Source: Arsenophonus apicola | Lineage (GTDB): Bacteria; Pseudomonadota; Gammaproteobacteria; Enterobacterales; Enterobacteriaceae | Direction: 5' to 3' | Assembly (NCBI RefSeq): GCF_020268605.1 | Contig: NZ_CP084222.1 | Coordinates: forward strand, 3,100,001-3,164,000 | Length of the DNA: 64,000 nt | In this document: in pieces, positions 35,705-44,645 of the stretch | Position numbering within the stretch: position 1 is the first letter of the stretch | Layout: each line of letters opens with the position of its first letter | Position numbers and translations under genes: made by a program | Notes under the pieces: model-generated | The model's input: the letters and a program-made list of their open reading frames with translations, nothing else | The model's database searches: none | Told to the model about the DNA's origin: nothing

Positions 35705-35772
35705 AAAAAATCCGCTGTTGTACCAATATGTTAAACCGTTGGCACAACAGGGTGCAATTCCAAACAAGCGGA
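35705..35772 (-). terminator. Long-stem terminator after dsbA
   Basis: On the minus strand a stem CTGTTGT-x-CCAA/TTGG-x-ACAACAG (35715-35750, one internal mismatch) is followed by CGGA and six T residues (35705-35710). Upstream CCGC (35768-35771) can extend pairing with GCGG at 35712-35715. It starts 13 bp after the dsbA stop. It is a convincing Rho-independent terminator and, being elaborate, could also be the 3' end of a small RNA. Confidence 0.75.
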
Positions 35773-35784
35773 AAAAAGATTTAC

Positions 35785-36405
35785 TTATTTGCTAATTAAA
35801 AAGTTAACAACATCAGAATAAGCTTTAGCATAATGGTCGGCATCTTCAATGGTTATACCGTTGTTACGTACCATATACTTACCATTAACAAACATAGCTG
35901 GCACGCCACGTAATTGAAAATCGTTCGCTGCTTGCTGCTGTTTTACCACCAACGATTTAACGACAAAACTATTTAGCGCTGCATCATATTCTTCACTTTT
36001 GACGCCAGCTCTAATAAATAATGCTTTAATATCAGCGGGTGTATTTATCGATTCTGACTTTTGGATCCCTTCAAACAGCAACGGTGACACTTTATCCTCA
36101 ACTTTTAACACCATTGCTACCGTCCAAGCTTTGGTTAACTCAGCGCCTAATGGCCCCAAAAAATCAACATGGTAGCGTTCCATTTTAATATCTTTAGGTA
36201 AATTTTTGGCTACTGTTTGTGAAACATGATAGATGGATTCAAATTGATAACAATGTGGACAGTAAAAAGAAAAAAACTCTACTACGCGAGGTGCATTTTG
36301 TACCGCTTTTTGTATTTTGATAAATTCAGTACCCTCTGTGTAACTTGCTGCAGAAACACTATAAGACATTACTAACCCTATCAAGGCTAACCAAAACTTA
36401 TTCAT
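35785..36405 (-). CDS. dsbA: Thiol:disulfide interchange protein DsbA
   Basis: Periplasmic oxidant that introduces disulfide bonds. The start is the ATG complementary to 36403-36405 (MNKFWLALIG), which has GGAGA 9 bp upstream; a GTG three codons earlier touches that site. The 206-residue precursor (E. coli 208) has a signal peptide to about residue 19, the active site CPHC (residues 49-52), and the cis-proline loop GVPAMF. It follows srkA by 32 bp, as in E. coli. Confidence 0.96.
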   Translation of the reverse strand: MNKFWLALIGLVMSYSVSAASYTEGTEFIKIQKAVQNAPRVVEFFSFYCPHCYQFESIYHVSQTVAKNLPKDIKMERYHVDFLGPLGAELTKAWTVAMVLKVEDKVSPLLFEGIQKSESINTPADIKALFIRAGVKSEEYDAALNSFVVKSLVVKQQQAANDFQLRGVPAMFVNGKYMVRNNGITIEDADHYAKAYSDVVNFLISK

Positions 36406-36437
36406 ATTACTCACTCTCCAAAAATATTTTCCATTTA

Positions 36438-37427
36438 TTAATATGCTAAACCGGGTTGCAAAGGCTGCTCATTTAGCGCATTGATCTGTTCAGAAAAAAG
36501 TAACATCTGTTTACGCCAAAAATCATATTCAATCATCCAAGGAAAAGCACGCGCAAAAGCCGGATCTTCCCATCGCCGAACAATCCATGATAAATAATGA
36601 ACCATCCGCATTGCCCGTAAAGGCTCAATCAGAGTTAATTGCTCCTTATCAAAATGCGCATATTCAGTATAACCTTCTAATAATATTTCCAGTTGAATTC
36701 GTTGTTCCCGACGTTCGCCATTTAAAAGCATCCATAAATCTTGTATTGCTGGGCCATTACGAGCATCATCAAAATCGACAATAAAAGGGCCATCTCGCCA
36801 CAAAATATTACCAGGATGACAATCCCCCTGTAAGCGGAGGCAACGATATTGTTGAGACCAGCGTTTTTTTACTTCTTCAATTAGTTTATCAACAACTAAT
36901 AGGAAACTCGGCTTTAAATCAGCAGTCAATAAAGAAGTATTAGCTAAAATTTCACGAGGCGTAATTAAATATTCATCAATTCCAATAGTTGGGCGAGAGG
37001 TAAAGTTGTGTTGGTATCCTATTTGATGAATACGTCCAATTAATCGGCCAACCTCTTCCAACTGTAACAAGTTATCAGCCTCATATTGCCGTCCACCAAC
37101 AGCTGGAAAAACTGCATAGAAAAAACCTCTATACTCCAATACAGTTTGCCCGGCAAAAAATAGCGGAGCTACAACAGATAAACCTGCTGCATGTAAAGAT
37201 AACATAAGATCATGCTCTTCTTGAATCTGAGTCTGATTCCAGCGAGCTGGACGATAAAATTTCACAACGTAACGCTTACGCTGTTCATCTACAAACTGGT
37301 AAACTCGGTTTTCATAACTATTCAACTCAAATATCCCTGAATCAGGGTATAATCCAACTTCTAATAACGCATCATGAATTAAATCGGGGGTAATCGTTTT
37401 GAAATGAAAAGCACTTTGCTGTGTCAC
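36438..37427 (-). CDS. srkA: Stress response kinase A
   Basis: Cytoplasmic Ser/Thr kinase of the aminoglycoside phosphotransferase/RIO fold that counters MazF-type stress death and is under Cpx control in E. coli. 329 residues (E. coli 328). The catalytic loop reads LQGDCHPGNILW (about 197-208; E. coli has HGDCH) and the metal-binding DFDDARNGP follows. The HGD-to-QGD change keeps the catalytic Asp. Located 18 bp downstream of yihD, with dsbA after it. Confidence 0.95.
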   Translation of the reverse strand: MTQQSAFHFKTITPDLIHDALLEVGLYPDSGIFELNSYENRVYQFVDEQRKRYVVKFYRPARWNQTQIQEEHDLMLSLHAAGLSVVAPLFFAGQTVLEYRGFFYAVFPAVGGRQYEADNLLQLEEVGRLIGRIHQIGYQHNFTSRPTIGIDEYLITPREILANTSLLTADLKPSFLLVVDKLIEEVKKRWSQQYRCLRLQGDCHPGNILWRDGPFIVDFDDARNGPAIQDLWMLLNGERREQRIQLEILLEGYTEYAHFDKEQLTLIEPLRAMRMVHYLSWIVRRWEDPAFARAFPWMIEYDFWRKQMLLFSEQINALNEQPLQPGLAY

Positions 37428-37445
37428 TTTATTATCTCTATCAGG

Positions 37446-37715
37446 TTAATCTTTAATAATGCCCCGGGCACGTAAAAGCGCTGTTTTGAAATCGTCTTCA
37501 TAATCTTTTTTCAATCCAGGTATCACAGCTTCCGTTGGAGAACTACGCATTTTTAAATGATAGATCAAAGTATCGTCGGTCAAATCACCTAGATCTCCTT
37601 TAAAACCAGCTTCATCAGCTAATTTTTGTAATAATTGAACCAAATTTAATTCTGGATATACCTGCCATATGGGGTACAGTAGTTCAATAACTTCTTTTAA
37701 CCGATGATATTTCAT
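37446..37715 (-). CDS. yihD: YihD family protein
   Basis: Conserved protein of 89 residues (same as E. coli), DUF1040, function unknown. It begins MKYHRLKEVIELLYPIWQ and has the GDLTDDTLIYHLKMR segment in the middle. First gene of yihD-srkA-dsbA. Upstream in E. coli is divergent mobA; here more than 5 kb of other genes intervene. Confidence 0.93.
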   Translation of the reverse strand: MKYHRLKEVIELLYPIWQVYPELNLVQLLQKLADEAGFKGDLGDLTDDTLIYHLKMRSSPTEAVIPGLKKDYEDDFKTALLRARGIIKD

Positions 37716-38113
37716 TTTTCAATGCCTTAATAACAAATTATTTATACAAATTATCCAGGATTATTGACTAGGAAAAGTGTTACTTTGTCAATTAACATAA
37801 AATTTATATTTTTCTCCTATTCTTTACTATCATGTATTAAGTTAAAATATCAACTATCTAATCGATAAATATATTTATAATAAGTGTACCTAGCCGAATT
37901 AATTTTGGTTATATTCCATTAGCAATAATGAATAAAAATGACGGTTTTAACATACATTATCTACATGCAAAATAATTAACATATTGTAATGAATTTGCTA
38001 CATAATTTAGATATAACTAATTTTTTTAATACACATATTTGTTTTATTAATTATCGCTCGCTCAAAAAAGCTGTTTTAATTCCTTTCAACACAATTTTTA
38101 AAGGTAATTGCTC
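37716..38113. other. Intergenic region between yihD and cutA
   Basis: A 398-bp AT-rich divergent spacer, expected to hold promoters for yihD and cutA. No open frame, tRNA or strong hairpin seen. Confidence 0.45.
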
Positions 38114-38473
38114 ATGATGCAACAGCATTTAAATGAAACAATTTCACATCACAATAACGAAGATATTCGCATTGTTCTATGTACAACACCCGATGAGGCA
38201 ACCGCAAAAATCATTGCCAAACAATTAGTTGTTAAAAAACTCGCCGCGTGTGTTACGCTTTTACCACAAGCTATTTCGTTTTATCGCTGGCAAGATGAGC
38301 TAGAACAACAAACTGAAGTACAAATGCTCATCAAAACACATATCACTTTACAAGATAAAGTGTTTTCACACATTAAAACCTACCATCCTTACCAAGTTCC
38401 CGAATTGTTAGTAATAGCAGTAACCGATGGCGATATTAATTATTTGGCGTGGCTTAAAAAATCTCTAAATTAA
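38114..38473 (+). CDS. cutA: Divalent-cation tolerance protein CutA
   Basis: Small trimeric PII-like protein linked to copper tolerance, function still poorly defined. The ATG at 38114 with AAAGG 9 bp upstream gives 119 residues (E. coli 112); a TTG two codons earlier is less likely. Family segments are CTTPDEATAKIIAKQLV, KKLAACVTLLP (with the metal-related Cys) and YHPYQVPELLVI. In E. coli cutA is next to dsbD, so this is a different place. Confidence 0.93.
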   Translation: MMQQHLNETISHHNNEDIRIVLCTTPDEATAKIIAKQLVVKKLAACVTLLPQAISFYRWQDELEQQTEVQMLIKTHITLQDKVFSHIKTYHPYQVPELLVIAVTDGDINYLAWLKKSLN

Positions 38474-38574
38474 ATAAATATTGCCAAATATTTAGCGCTA
38501 TTTACTGTTAAAAGTATTAATCATCAGCTGTGTTAAAAACAACCTATCCATAGAAAATAAATCTTTTGTTACTA

Positions 38575-38605
38575 AAAAACGCTAATAATCATTATCAGCG
38601 TTTTT
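38575..38605 (+). terminator. Terminator of cutA
   Basis: AAAAACGCT and AGCGTTTTT arms (38575-38605) with an inner ATAA/TTAT extension form a long stem about 100 bp after cutA, with T-run at its end. It works in both directions. Confidence 0.75.
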
Positions 38606-38816
38606 CTTTAGTACATCCAATATGATAAATCTATCATTAGCAATATCACATACGAGAATTATAAAATAAATTCTTTAATTAACAGTTGTTTCATGTAAGA
38701 AAATTTGGTTAGGTTATAGTAATATTTACGCTCGGAAACTCTAACAAGCGAAGTTTTATCTCCTACAAATCTATACCCGAATGATAATTGTCACTATTAA
38801 AATGAGGGAATAAAAA

Positions 38817-39122
38817 ATGTTTGTTGATTTTATACTTAATTGGCATTTTACTTACGTTATAAATAAGTTACAGCAAAACAAAACTAGCCCGGCAGATATT
38901 TTCTTAGAATTTAAAATAAATTCACAAACATTAGTAAATATCTCTATTTCATCATATTCAAAAAATGAAGAAATTATTACTATTCATTTTAGTATTTATC
39001 CGTTTGTAAGGCAGCCAAATCACTATTTAAATACGTGCCAGCGTAATCTTATTGTAAAAAGATTAATACTGGGTACAAAATTTAATAAAAAATCAAAACA
39101 GGAGATATCATTTTTTTCATAA
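38817..39122 (+). CDS. Hypothetical protein ahead of the LuxR-type regulator
   Basis: A predicted protein of 101 residues that I do not recognise. It is AT-rich in codon use, weakly hydrophobic at the N-terminus (MFVDFILNWHFTYVI) without a clear signal or membrane helix, and ends in a lysine-rich stretch. The ATG follows GAGGGAATAAAA, a fair ribosome site, and the LuxR-type gene starts 37 bp downstream, so co-transcription is likely. It might be a real small protein of this cassette or a remnant. Confidence 0.5.
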   Translation: MFVDFILNWHFTYVINKLQQNKTSPADIFLEFKINSQTLVNISISSYSKNEEIITIHFSIYPFVRQPNHYLNTCQRNLIVKRLILGTKFNKKSKQEISFFS

Positions 39123-39159
39123 AAAGGTTTAGCCATTTAAAAATAAAAAGGTTACTTCA

Positions 39160-39828
39160 ATGGGAAAAACCATATCAGACAAACAGTTAGGTAGCTTGCA
39201 CACATTTTTAAAACATGAGAAAGATCCCTGGGGAATTAAAGACTTAAACTCAAGATATGTTTATGTTAATAACTTTACGCATCTAGGAATAAAGCTCGAT
39301 TTTAATATAGAAGGTATCCTTGATAGCGAATTACCTCATCCTGTGGCTGAATTATCCTCAGATTTAATAATACATGATAACAATGTAATTTTTAATGACA
39401 AAAAAGAGGCTGTCATTCAAACCTCATTTAATTTCAAAGAAAAAAAATTAAAACCCTACTTTTTTGAAAAGCGGCCATTTTATAATGAATCTGGTGAAAT
39501 TATAGGAACAATTTACCACGGACGTGAATTAGCCAACTTATGTATAAACATCTGCCATCCTTCTGTATATTTATTCACTCCTCCTAATGATCTTTTTTCC
39601 AATAGAGAACTAGATATCGTTTTCCTTGCCCAGCAAAAACTTAGTAGTAAAGAAATAGCCAAATGCTTAAATATTGCTATCCAAACCGTAGAAGTCCATC
39701 TGAAGAGCATTTATAAAAAAGTGGGCGCACATTGTTTAAGACAATTCATTGAATACTGTAAATCAACCGGATTTGATAGATATGTTCCACAAAAATTTTT
39801 AAAAAACGGAATAAAATTTGTTAAATAA
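39160..39828 (+). CDS. PAS-LuxR transcriptional regulator
   Basis: Predicted sensor-regulator of 222 residues. The N-terminal part (about 15-125) has a PAS_4-like pattern (PWGIKDLNSRYVYVNN, later RPFYNESGEIIGTIYHGRE) and the C-terminal part (about 145-200) has a LuxR-type HTH (LFSNRELDIVFLAQQKLSSK, then IQTVEVHLKSIYKKVG). Such PAS4-LuxR regulators are common in Photorhabdus and other Morganellaceae, where they respond to unknown host or self signals. The permease follows after 32 bp, so it probably controls that gene. Confidence 0.85.
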   Translation: MGKTISDKQLGSLHTFLKHEKDPWGIKDLNSRYVYVNNFTHLGIKLDFNIEGILDSELPHPVAELSSDLIIHDNNVIFNDKKEAVIQTSFNFKEKKLKPYFFEKRPFYNESGEIIGTIYHGRELANLCINICHPSVYLFTPPNDLFSNRELDIVFLAQQKLSSKEIAKCLNIAIQTVEVHLKSIYKKVGAHCLRQFIEYCKSTGFDRYVPQKFLKNGIKFVK

Positions 39829-39860
39829 ATCAGATACAAAACAATTAAGGGAGTTAATAT

Positions 39861-41138
39861 ATGTCTGACCATGCTTCATATTCACTATATAGGGTGCCTC
39901 TTAATGCCAGATTAAGTTTATTTAATGTAACATTAATCAGAATAGGGCAAATGACCTCACTATCACAATTTATGCTCGGCGCAATGTTGGGTCATGCCAT
40001 GACATTTGAGCAGGCAATGATAGCAACATTATGCGGTACTTTAATACTAGAATTATTAAGTTTGGGTTTGGGAATTGCCGGGGCAAAAGAGGGATTATCA
40101 ATTAGTTTACTTTCTCGGTGGTGCGGATTTGGGCGTCTAGGCTCAGCGCTGGTCGGGATAATTATCGCTGTTAGTTTGCTCGGTTGGTTTGGTATACAAA
40201 ATTCAATTTTAGCTAATAGCCTCAATTATTCAACTAATAATTGGTTCGGCTTCAGCTGGGCTGCTATCATCTCAGGCTTGACGCTAACAACGTTAGTTGC
40301 TTTCGGCGTTAAGGCTTTAAATTGGACAGCAAAAATCTCTGTACCCCTATTTAGTCTGGTAGTAGGCTGGATTTTCTTTTTATTAGTAAAAGATCACAAT
40401 ATTATTAATTTAATCACCACTACACCTACCGGAACAGCAATGGGTCTAAGTGCTGCGATCACAGCCGTTGTTGGTGGATGTATGACTGGCGCCTTCACTA
40501 CACCAGATATTAGCCGTTATTGTCAAAGTAGTAAGCATGTCTTTTGGATGACATTAACCTCAATTATCATCGGTGAATTTATTGTTAATGGGATTGCAAT
40601 ATTAATTGCCCACGCACTAAACACTCATGATGTAGTGACAATTATGGGACAAACAGCCGGATGGATAGGTCTTCTTACGGTTATTTTATCAGCTATAAAA
40701 ATTAATGACTTGAACCTTTATTCTTCATCATTAGGGGTTGCTAGTGCTGTTGAAGGGCTGACAGGCAAAAAGTTGTCTTACGTTTGGCTAACAATTACTT
40801 TGGGATGTATAGGAACTATTTTATCTGTTTTAGGTATCTTAGAGGGGTTTGTCACTTTTCTCACTTTTCTCGGTATCCTTTTCCCTCCTATTATAGGAGT
40901 AATGTTGATTGATTATTATATCATTCACACTAATCGTAAATTACTCGATTGTTCTAGACAAAAGGGTGAATTACCAAGCTTAACATCAATACCCTTAGTC
41001 GGATGGAATGCCATTATATCCTGTCTATTAGGCAGCGTTGTTGGCGCTACAACCGACTTTGGCATACCATCATTAAATTCTTTATTAAGCGCTAGTATCG
41101 CATATTGGTTACTGTGCACTTTTTTAACAAAAAAATGA
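39861..41138 (+). CDS. NCS1-type purine/cytosine permease (CodB-like)
   Basis: Inner-membrane transporter of 425 residues with about 12 membrane segments, of the nucleobase:cation symporter-1 family. Family-like features are the early QMTSLSQFMLGAMLGH segment, GLGIAGAKEGLSISLLSRWCGFG, and the TTPDISRYCQSSKH segment in the middle. Substrate is probably a pyrimidine, purine or related heterocycle. It follows the PAS-LuxR gene and is convergent, 5 bp apart, with a nitrilase-family gene, suggesting uptake plus hydrolysis of one nitrogen compound. Confidence 0.85.
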   Translation: MSDHASYSLYRVPLNARLSLFNVTLIRIGQMTSLSQFMLGAMLGHAMTFEQAMIATLCGTLILELLSLGLGIAGAKEGLSISLLSRWCGFGRLGSALVGIIIAVSLLGWFGIQNSILANSLNYSTNNWFGFSWAAIISGLTLTTLVAFGVKALNWTAKISVPLFSLVVGWIFFLLVKDHNIINLITTTPTGTAMGLSAAITAVVGGCMTGAFTTPDISRYCQSSKHVFWMTLTSIIIGEFIVNGIAILIAHALNTHDVVTIMGQTAGWIGLLTVILSAIKINDLNLYSSSLGVASAVEGLTGKKLSYVWLTITLGCIGTILSVLGILEGFVTFLTFLGILFPPIIGVMLIDYYIIHTNRKLLDCSRQKGELPSLTSIPLVGWNAIISCLLGSVVGATTDFGIPSLNSLLSASIAYWLLCTFLTKK

Positions 41139-41143
41139 ATCAA

Positions 41144-41962
41144 CTATTTTTCAGATAAATATCTAATAGAATAAATATCTGTCCGCCTATCCCGCAAATA
41201 AGGTATCTCTAATCTGCTTTTTGCTTGTAAGTTAAAATCAACCTCGCAAAAAGCAAGATCTTCATCATTGTAAGATGCTACTTTTAACGACTGTCCACGT
41301 GCTCCTATTAATTGACTACCACCAAAGAAATTGAGATCTTTTTCTTTGCCCCATCTATTCACAGCCACCAAATGAATGCCATTTTCCAAAGCTCGACTGG
41401 CACAATTTATCGACCAAATATCTTTATTTTCTTTATGCCAGGCAGCGGGAAGAAACAGAATATCTGCTCCTTTCAAGGCTAGAATTCTTGCGAGTTCAGG
41501 AAAACCAGCATCATGACAAATCATTACCCCAATACGGCACTTTGGCGTGTCAAATATAGGTATCTTATTCCCTGCAGTAAACCAAGTTCTTTCATGGTTA
41601 ACCAAATGCGTTTTTTGAAACGTTCCAATCCAACTTTTATTGTTTGGCGTCCAAATACCTGCTGAATTAAAAATTTTGCCTAAAATTTCTCCCCGTTCAA
41701 TAAATCCGCATATAATGGTTAAATTTAGCTGTGTTGAGAGTTTACTTAATAACTGGTCAGTTTCTCCACCATTCGATTCACTAAGCGACCATAGTTTAGT
41801 ACGTAATAATTCTGGCGAATAGCCAGTTGTTGCTAATTCAGGGAAACAGATAATATCCGTATTATTCGATGCCGCTTTTTTACATAATCTTTCTATTTTT
41901 AATAAATTACTTTCCTTATCACCCAAAATTGTATCAATTTGAGCAAGCGCAATCTGTAACAA
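41144..41962 (-). CDS. Carbon-nitrogen hydrolase (nitrilase superfamily)
   Basis: Amidase of 272 residues with the complete Glu-Lys-Cys triad: Glu42 (FPELATTGY), Lys117 (FQKTHL) and Cys149 (MICHDAGFPE). No signal peptide. Nitrilase-superfamily amidases hydrolyse amides, carbamoyl compounds or cyclic ureides; the exact substrate is not visible. It is convergent with the CodB-like permease, with which it may form a nitrogen-scavenging pair. Confidence 0.88.
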   Translation of the reverse strand: MLQIALAQIDTILGDKESNLLKIERLCKKAASNNTDIICFPELATTGYSPELLRTKLWSLSESNGGETDQLLSKLSTQLNLTIICGFIERGEILGKIFNSAGIWTPNNKSWIGTFQKTHLVNHERTWFTAGNKIPIFDTPKCRIGVMICHDAGFPELARILALKGADILFLPAAWHKENKDIWSINCASRALENGIHLVAVNRWGKEKDLNFFGGSQLIGARGQSLKVASYNDEDLAFCEVDFNLQAKSRLEIPYLRDRRTDIYSIRYLSEK

Positions 41963-42435
41963 AATTTATTCCCATAAAATAATTAAATCGTCAATTATAT
42001 TAATAATTTTCATCTATAACAATACCTAAAATCTAGGTATTTACCTTAATAATACACTGTTTTATAATTACAAGATATCTGAAAAATAAATATTAAATAG
42101 TTGTTCACTAAACGTTATAAATTAATTTTTAATTTAATTAAAAGATTTCGTCAACACTTGGGAAATTTATTTAAATATCTATCAATAAAAATAATTTGGA
42201 GATAAAATCGTGTAGATGTTAATTTTTTATAGTATTTAAATTTGTCCTCAAAATTTCATGCAAGCGGTTATGTATATACTTTATAAAAAACATTTAGGAT
42301 GAATTTTTCAAATACATTGATACAAAAATATTTTTATTAGTTTTAATATTATTGTAGCTAATTAATAGCATAGTTAGTCTTAATCGATTTGATGCTTGTT
42401 TAGTATTCTAAGAAAATAATTTTAGGTAAGTTACT
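41963..42435. other. Intergenic AT-rich region
   Basis: A 473-bp spacer between the nitrilase-family gene and the next small ORF. Very AT-rich; must contain both divergent promoters. I see no other feature. Confidence 0.45.
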
Positions 42436-42645
42436 ATGTTTAATATACAACCAAAACGTAAAACAACTTTTCAGAGATTAAAACCCGGCATGGCTGTTTT
42501 CTATAATGAAAAAGTGTTAAAAATAATAAAGTTACGTAACATAAAACTAACAGAAAAGGGATTGATTTACCAATTTGATGTTGATGGTAGTAGTGGAATA
42601 TTGATGGGCGAAAGTGGTACAAGAATCAGTATCATTAAAGAATAA
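42436..42645 (+). CDS. Small hypothetical protein, 69 residues
   Basis: Basic N-terminus (MFNIQPKRKTTFQRLKPGM), then alternating hydrophobic residues suggesting a small beta fold, ending DGSSGILMGESGTRISIIKE. I do not recognise a family. An AGGT ribosome site lies about 10 bp upstream of the ATG, and it stands alone between long AT-rich gaps. The regular amino-acid pattern makes a real gene more likely than chance, but this is uncertain. Confidence 0.5.
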   Translation: MFNIQPKRKTTFQRLKPGMAVFYNEKVLKIIKLRNIKLTEKGLIYQFDVDGSSGILMGESGTRISIIKE

Positions 42646-42994
42646 TAGGTTTATAAATATGAATCAATTCTAGTGATTTTTGCTTTTTATGTTATTACCT
42701 TAAAATTAATTATTAATATATTGATATATCTTATTAAAAATAATCAAACCGCCGTGAGTAGTACTTCAATAGAAAGTGTCTGCCGGTCTAAAATAGCAAT
42801 AATTTATTTTACCGCTAATGTTGAATATCAATCTCCATTTAATTGATATAAATAACAAGATATTAAACATACTCTTAATAAACCACCAATTCTTTAACTA
42901 ATAATTCGTTATAATATTAGAATATTTAATTCTTTTTCCCCATAATATAAAATGTTCTTTATAACAAATTAAATAAATAATTAAAGACTTCAGC
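42646..42994. other. Intergenic region before mobA
   Basis: A 349-bp AT-rich gap with no open frame or evident structure; mobA promoter expected near its end. Confidence 0.45.
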
Positions 42995-43606
42995 ATGATA
43001 GGTAAATTGAGTATGGTTAAAATTGGCATTACTGGCGTAATATTAGCAGGTGGACAAGCCCGTCGAATGAATGGGTGCGATAAAGGGCAAATCCAGATTG
43101 TAGGCAAACCCCTTTACCAATATGCAATTTCAAAACTGTTGCCACAAGTTGATTATCTACTCATTAATGCCAATCGAAATATTACCGAATATCAACAAGC
43201 AGGATACCCTGTCATTGTTGATACCATAGTCGATTTTGCTGGCCCTCTAGCTGGCATGTTAGCATCTCTTTATGCCGCTCAAACATCTTGGGTCGTTTTT
43301 GTACCTTGTGATGTTCCTGATTTTCCCGATAACCTAGTGATAAAACTTTGGCAAGGCCGCAAAGAAAATGTGGGCAGTTATGTCACTAGTGCCGGTTCAA
43401 ACCATCCAACTTTTGCATTACTCCATCGTTCTGTTATTCCGGCACTAGAAGAAAATTTATTCAAGCATCAGCATAAGGTAATGTCTTTTATGGAAAAAAT
43501 TTGCGCTTCCGCAGTAAATTTTGTTCAGGATGGCAAAAATTTTGTTAATCTCAATACATTGGCAGAATGCTATCAATGGGAGCAACAGCAAACAAATGAT
43601 AAATAA
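42995..43606 (+). CDS. mobA: Molybdenum cofactor guanylyltransferase
   Basis: Attaches GMP to molybdopterin-Mo to form the MGD cofactor of DMSO-reductase-type enzymes. 203 residues (E. coli 194). The nucleotide-binding loop is LAGGQARRMNGCDKG (about 18-32) and the Mg site lies in FVPCDVPDFP (about 108-117). The start could also be Met7. It overlaps mobB by 11 bp, as expected for the mobAB operon. Confidence 0.94.
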   Translation: MIGKLSMVKIGITGVILAGGQARRMNGCDKGQIQIVGKPLYQYAISKLLPQVDYLLINANRNITEYQQAGYPVIVDTIVDFAGPLAGMLASLYAAQTSWVVFVPCDVPDFPDNLVIKLWQGRKENVGSYVTSAGSNHPTFALLHRSVIPALEENLFKHQHKVMSFMEKICASAVNFVQDGKNFVNLNTLAECYQWEQQQTNDK

Positions 43607-44129
43607 AAATGTAATCCCACTACTGGGAATAACGGCTTATAGTGGCACAGGTAAGACAACGCTATTAAAGAAAGTTATTCCTTTACTTGGTAAAAAGAAT
43701 ATTCAAGTTGGGATCATCAAACATACCCATCACGACATGGACATTGATAAACCTAATAAAGATAGTTACCAATTACGCCAGGCCGGCGCCAAGCAAACAT
43801 TAATTGCCTGTCAGCAACGTTGGGCATTAATGACAGAAACACCAGAAAACGCTACCCTTGATTTAACTTATTTAGCCAATCAATTTGATCCACAACAGAC
43901 CGATTTAATTTTAGTTGAAGGATTTAAAGAAGAAAGTATTCCTAAAATTGCGCTATACCGAACGACAACTAACCGTCCCTTTGTGGATATTTTGGATCAA
44001 CACGTAATAGCAGTTGCAAGTGATAACAAACAGACTACCCAACTTCTACAATTGGATATTAACTCTCCTGAACAGATCGCCGATTATGTAGCCAATTGGT
44101 TAGAATCAAATAAAAGCAATGACAAGTAA
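43596..44129 (+). CDS. mobB: Molybdopterin-guanine dinucleotide biosynthesis adapter MobB
   Basis: GTP-binding partner of MobA that improves MGD formation. I take ATG 43596 (MINKNVIPLLGITA), which overlaps the end of mobA and gives 177 residues (E. coli 175); the frame is open further upstream inside mobA but lacks homology. Walker A is AYSGTGKTTL (about 14-23), followed by IKHTHHDMD and ILVEGFK. Confidence 0.94.
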   Translation: MINKNVIPLLGITAYSGTGKTTLLKKVIPLLGKKNIQVGIIKHTHHDMDIDKPNKDSYQLRQAGAKQTLIACQQRWALMTETPENATLDLTYLANQFDPQQTDLILVEGFKEESIPKIALYRTTTNRPFVDILDQHVIAVASDNKQTTQLLQLDINSPEQIADYVANWLESNKSNDK

Positions 44130-44645
44130 CAAAATAGATTATATTTATTAACATAAATTTTATTATAAGCGCTAGATAAAAAATATAATCAACAATAATA
44201 TTGGGTTATTCTGGACTAATCTAAGATAGCTTATAAAAATAAGACTAAAAAATAATTTGCTATTGATGATCAAGATATTAAGTAATTAATGCGACATCGT
44301 TTACACCGATTAAAATAAAAAATTTTATTTATTTATATTTGTAAGCAATTAAATAGCCACATAACATATATAATTAGATGATCAATCTTTTAATAAAGAT
44401 AAACCCTTTCTATATTAGAAACTTATCTTAAGTAAGCTATTATTAAAATTATTTAAGTACGGTTTTAGCCAACCAGGAACGCGCTTAAACTACGCTGAAA
44501 TTAAATCTTGCCATACTTAGCTAGTATCTTTTCAAAAGCCAAACTTTTATTAGGCTACTATCCAAGACACCTGAAACTACATAAAAATTAGCCAAATAAT
44601 CAAGCTATTTTTGATTAAAACCACAAACAAGTATAAGGATTAGGC
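44130..44645. other. Intergenic AT-rich region
   Basis: A 516-bp gap between mobB and the hydrolase. No open frame of note, no tRNA and no clear hairpin. This is the junction between the mob block (E. coli 87 min) and the gor block (79 min), so it may be a breakpoint. Confidence 0.45.

Noticed and set aside
43521..43595. Longer mobB start inside mobA
   Set aside because: The extra 25 codons are the mobA 3' end in another frame and do not align with MobB proteins.
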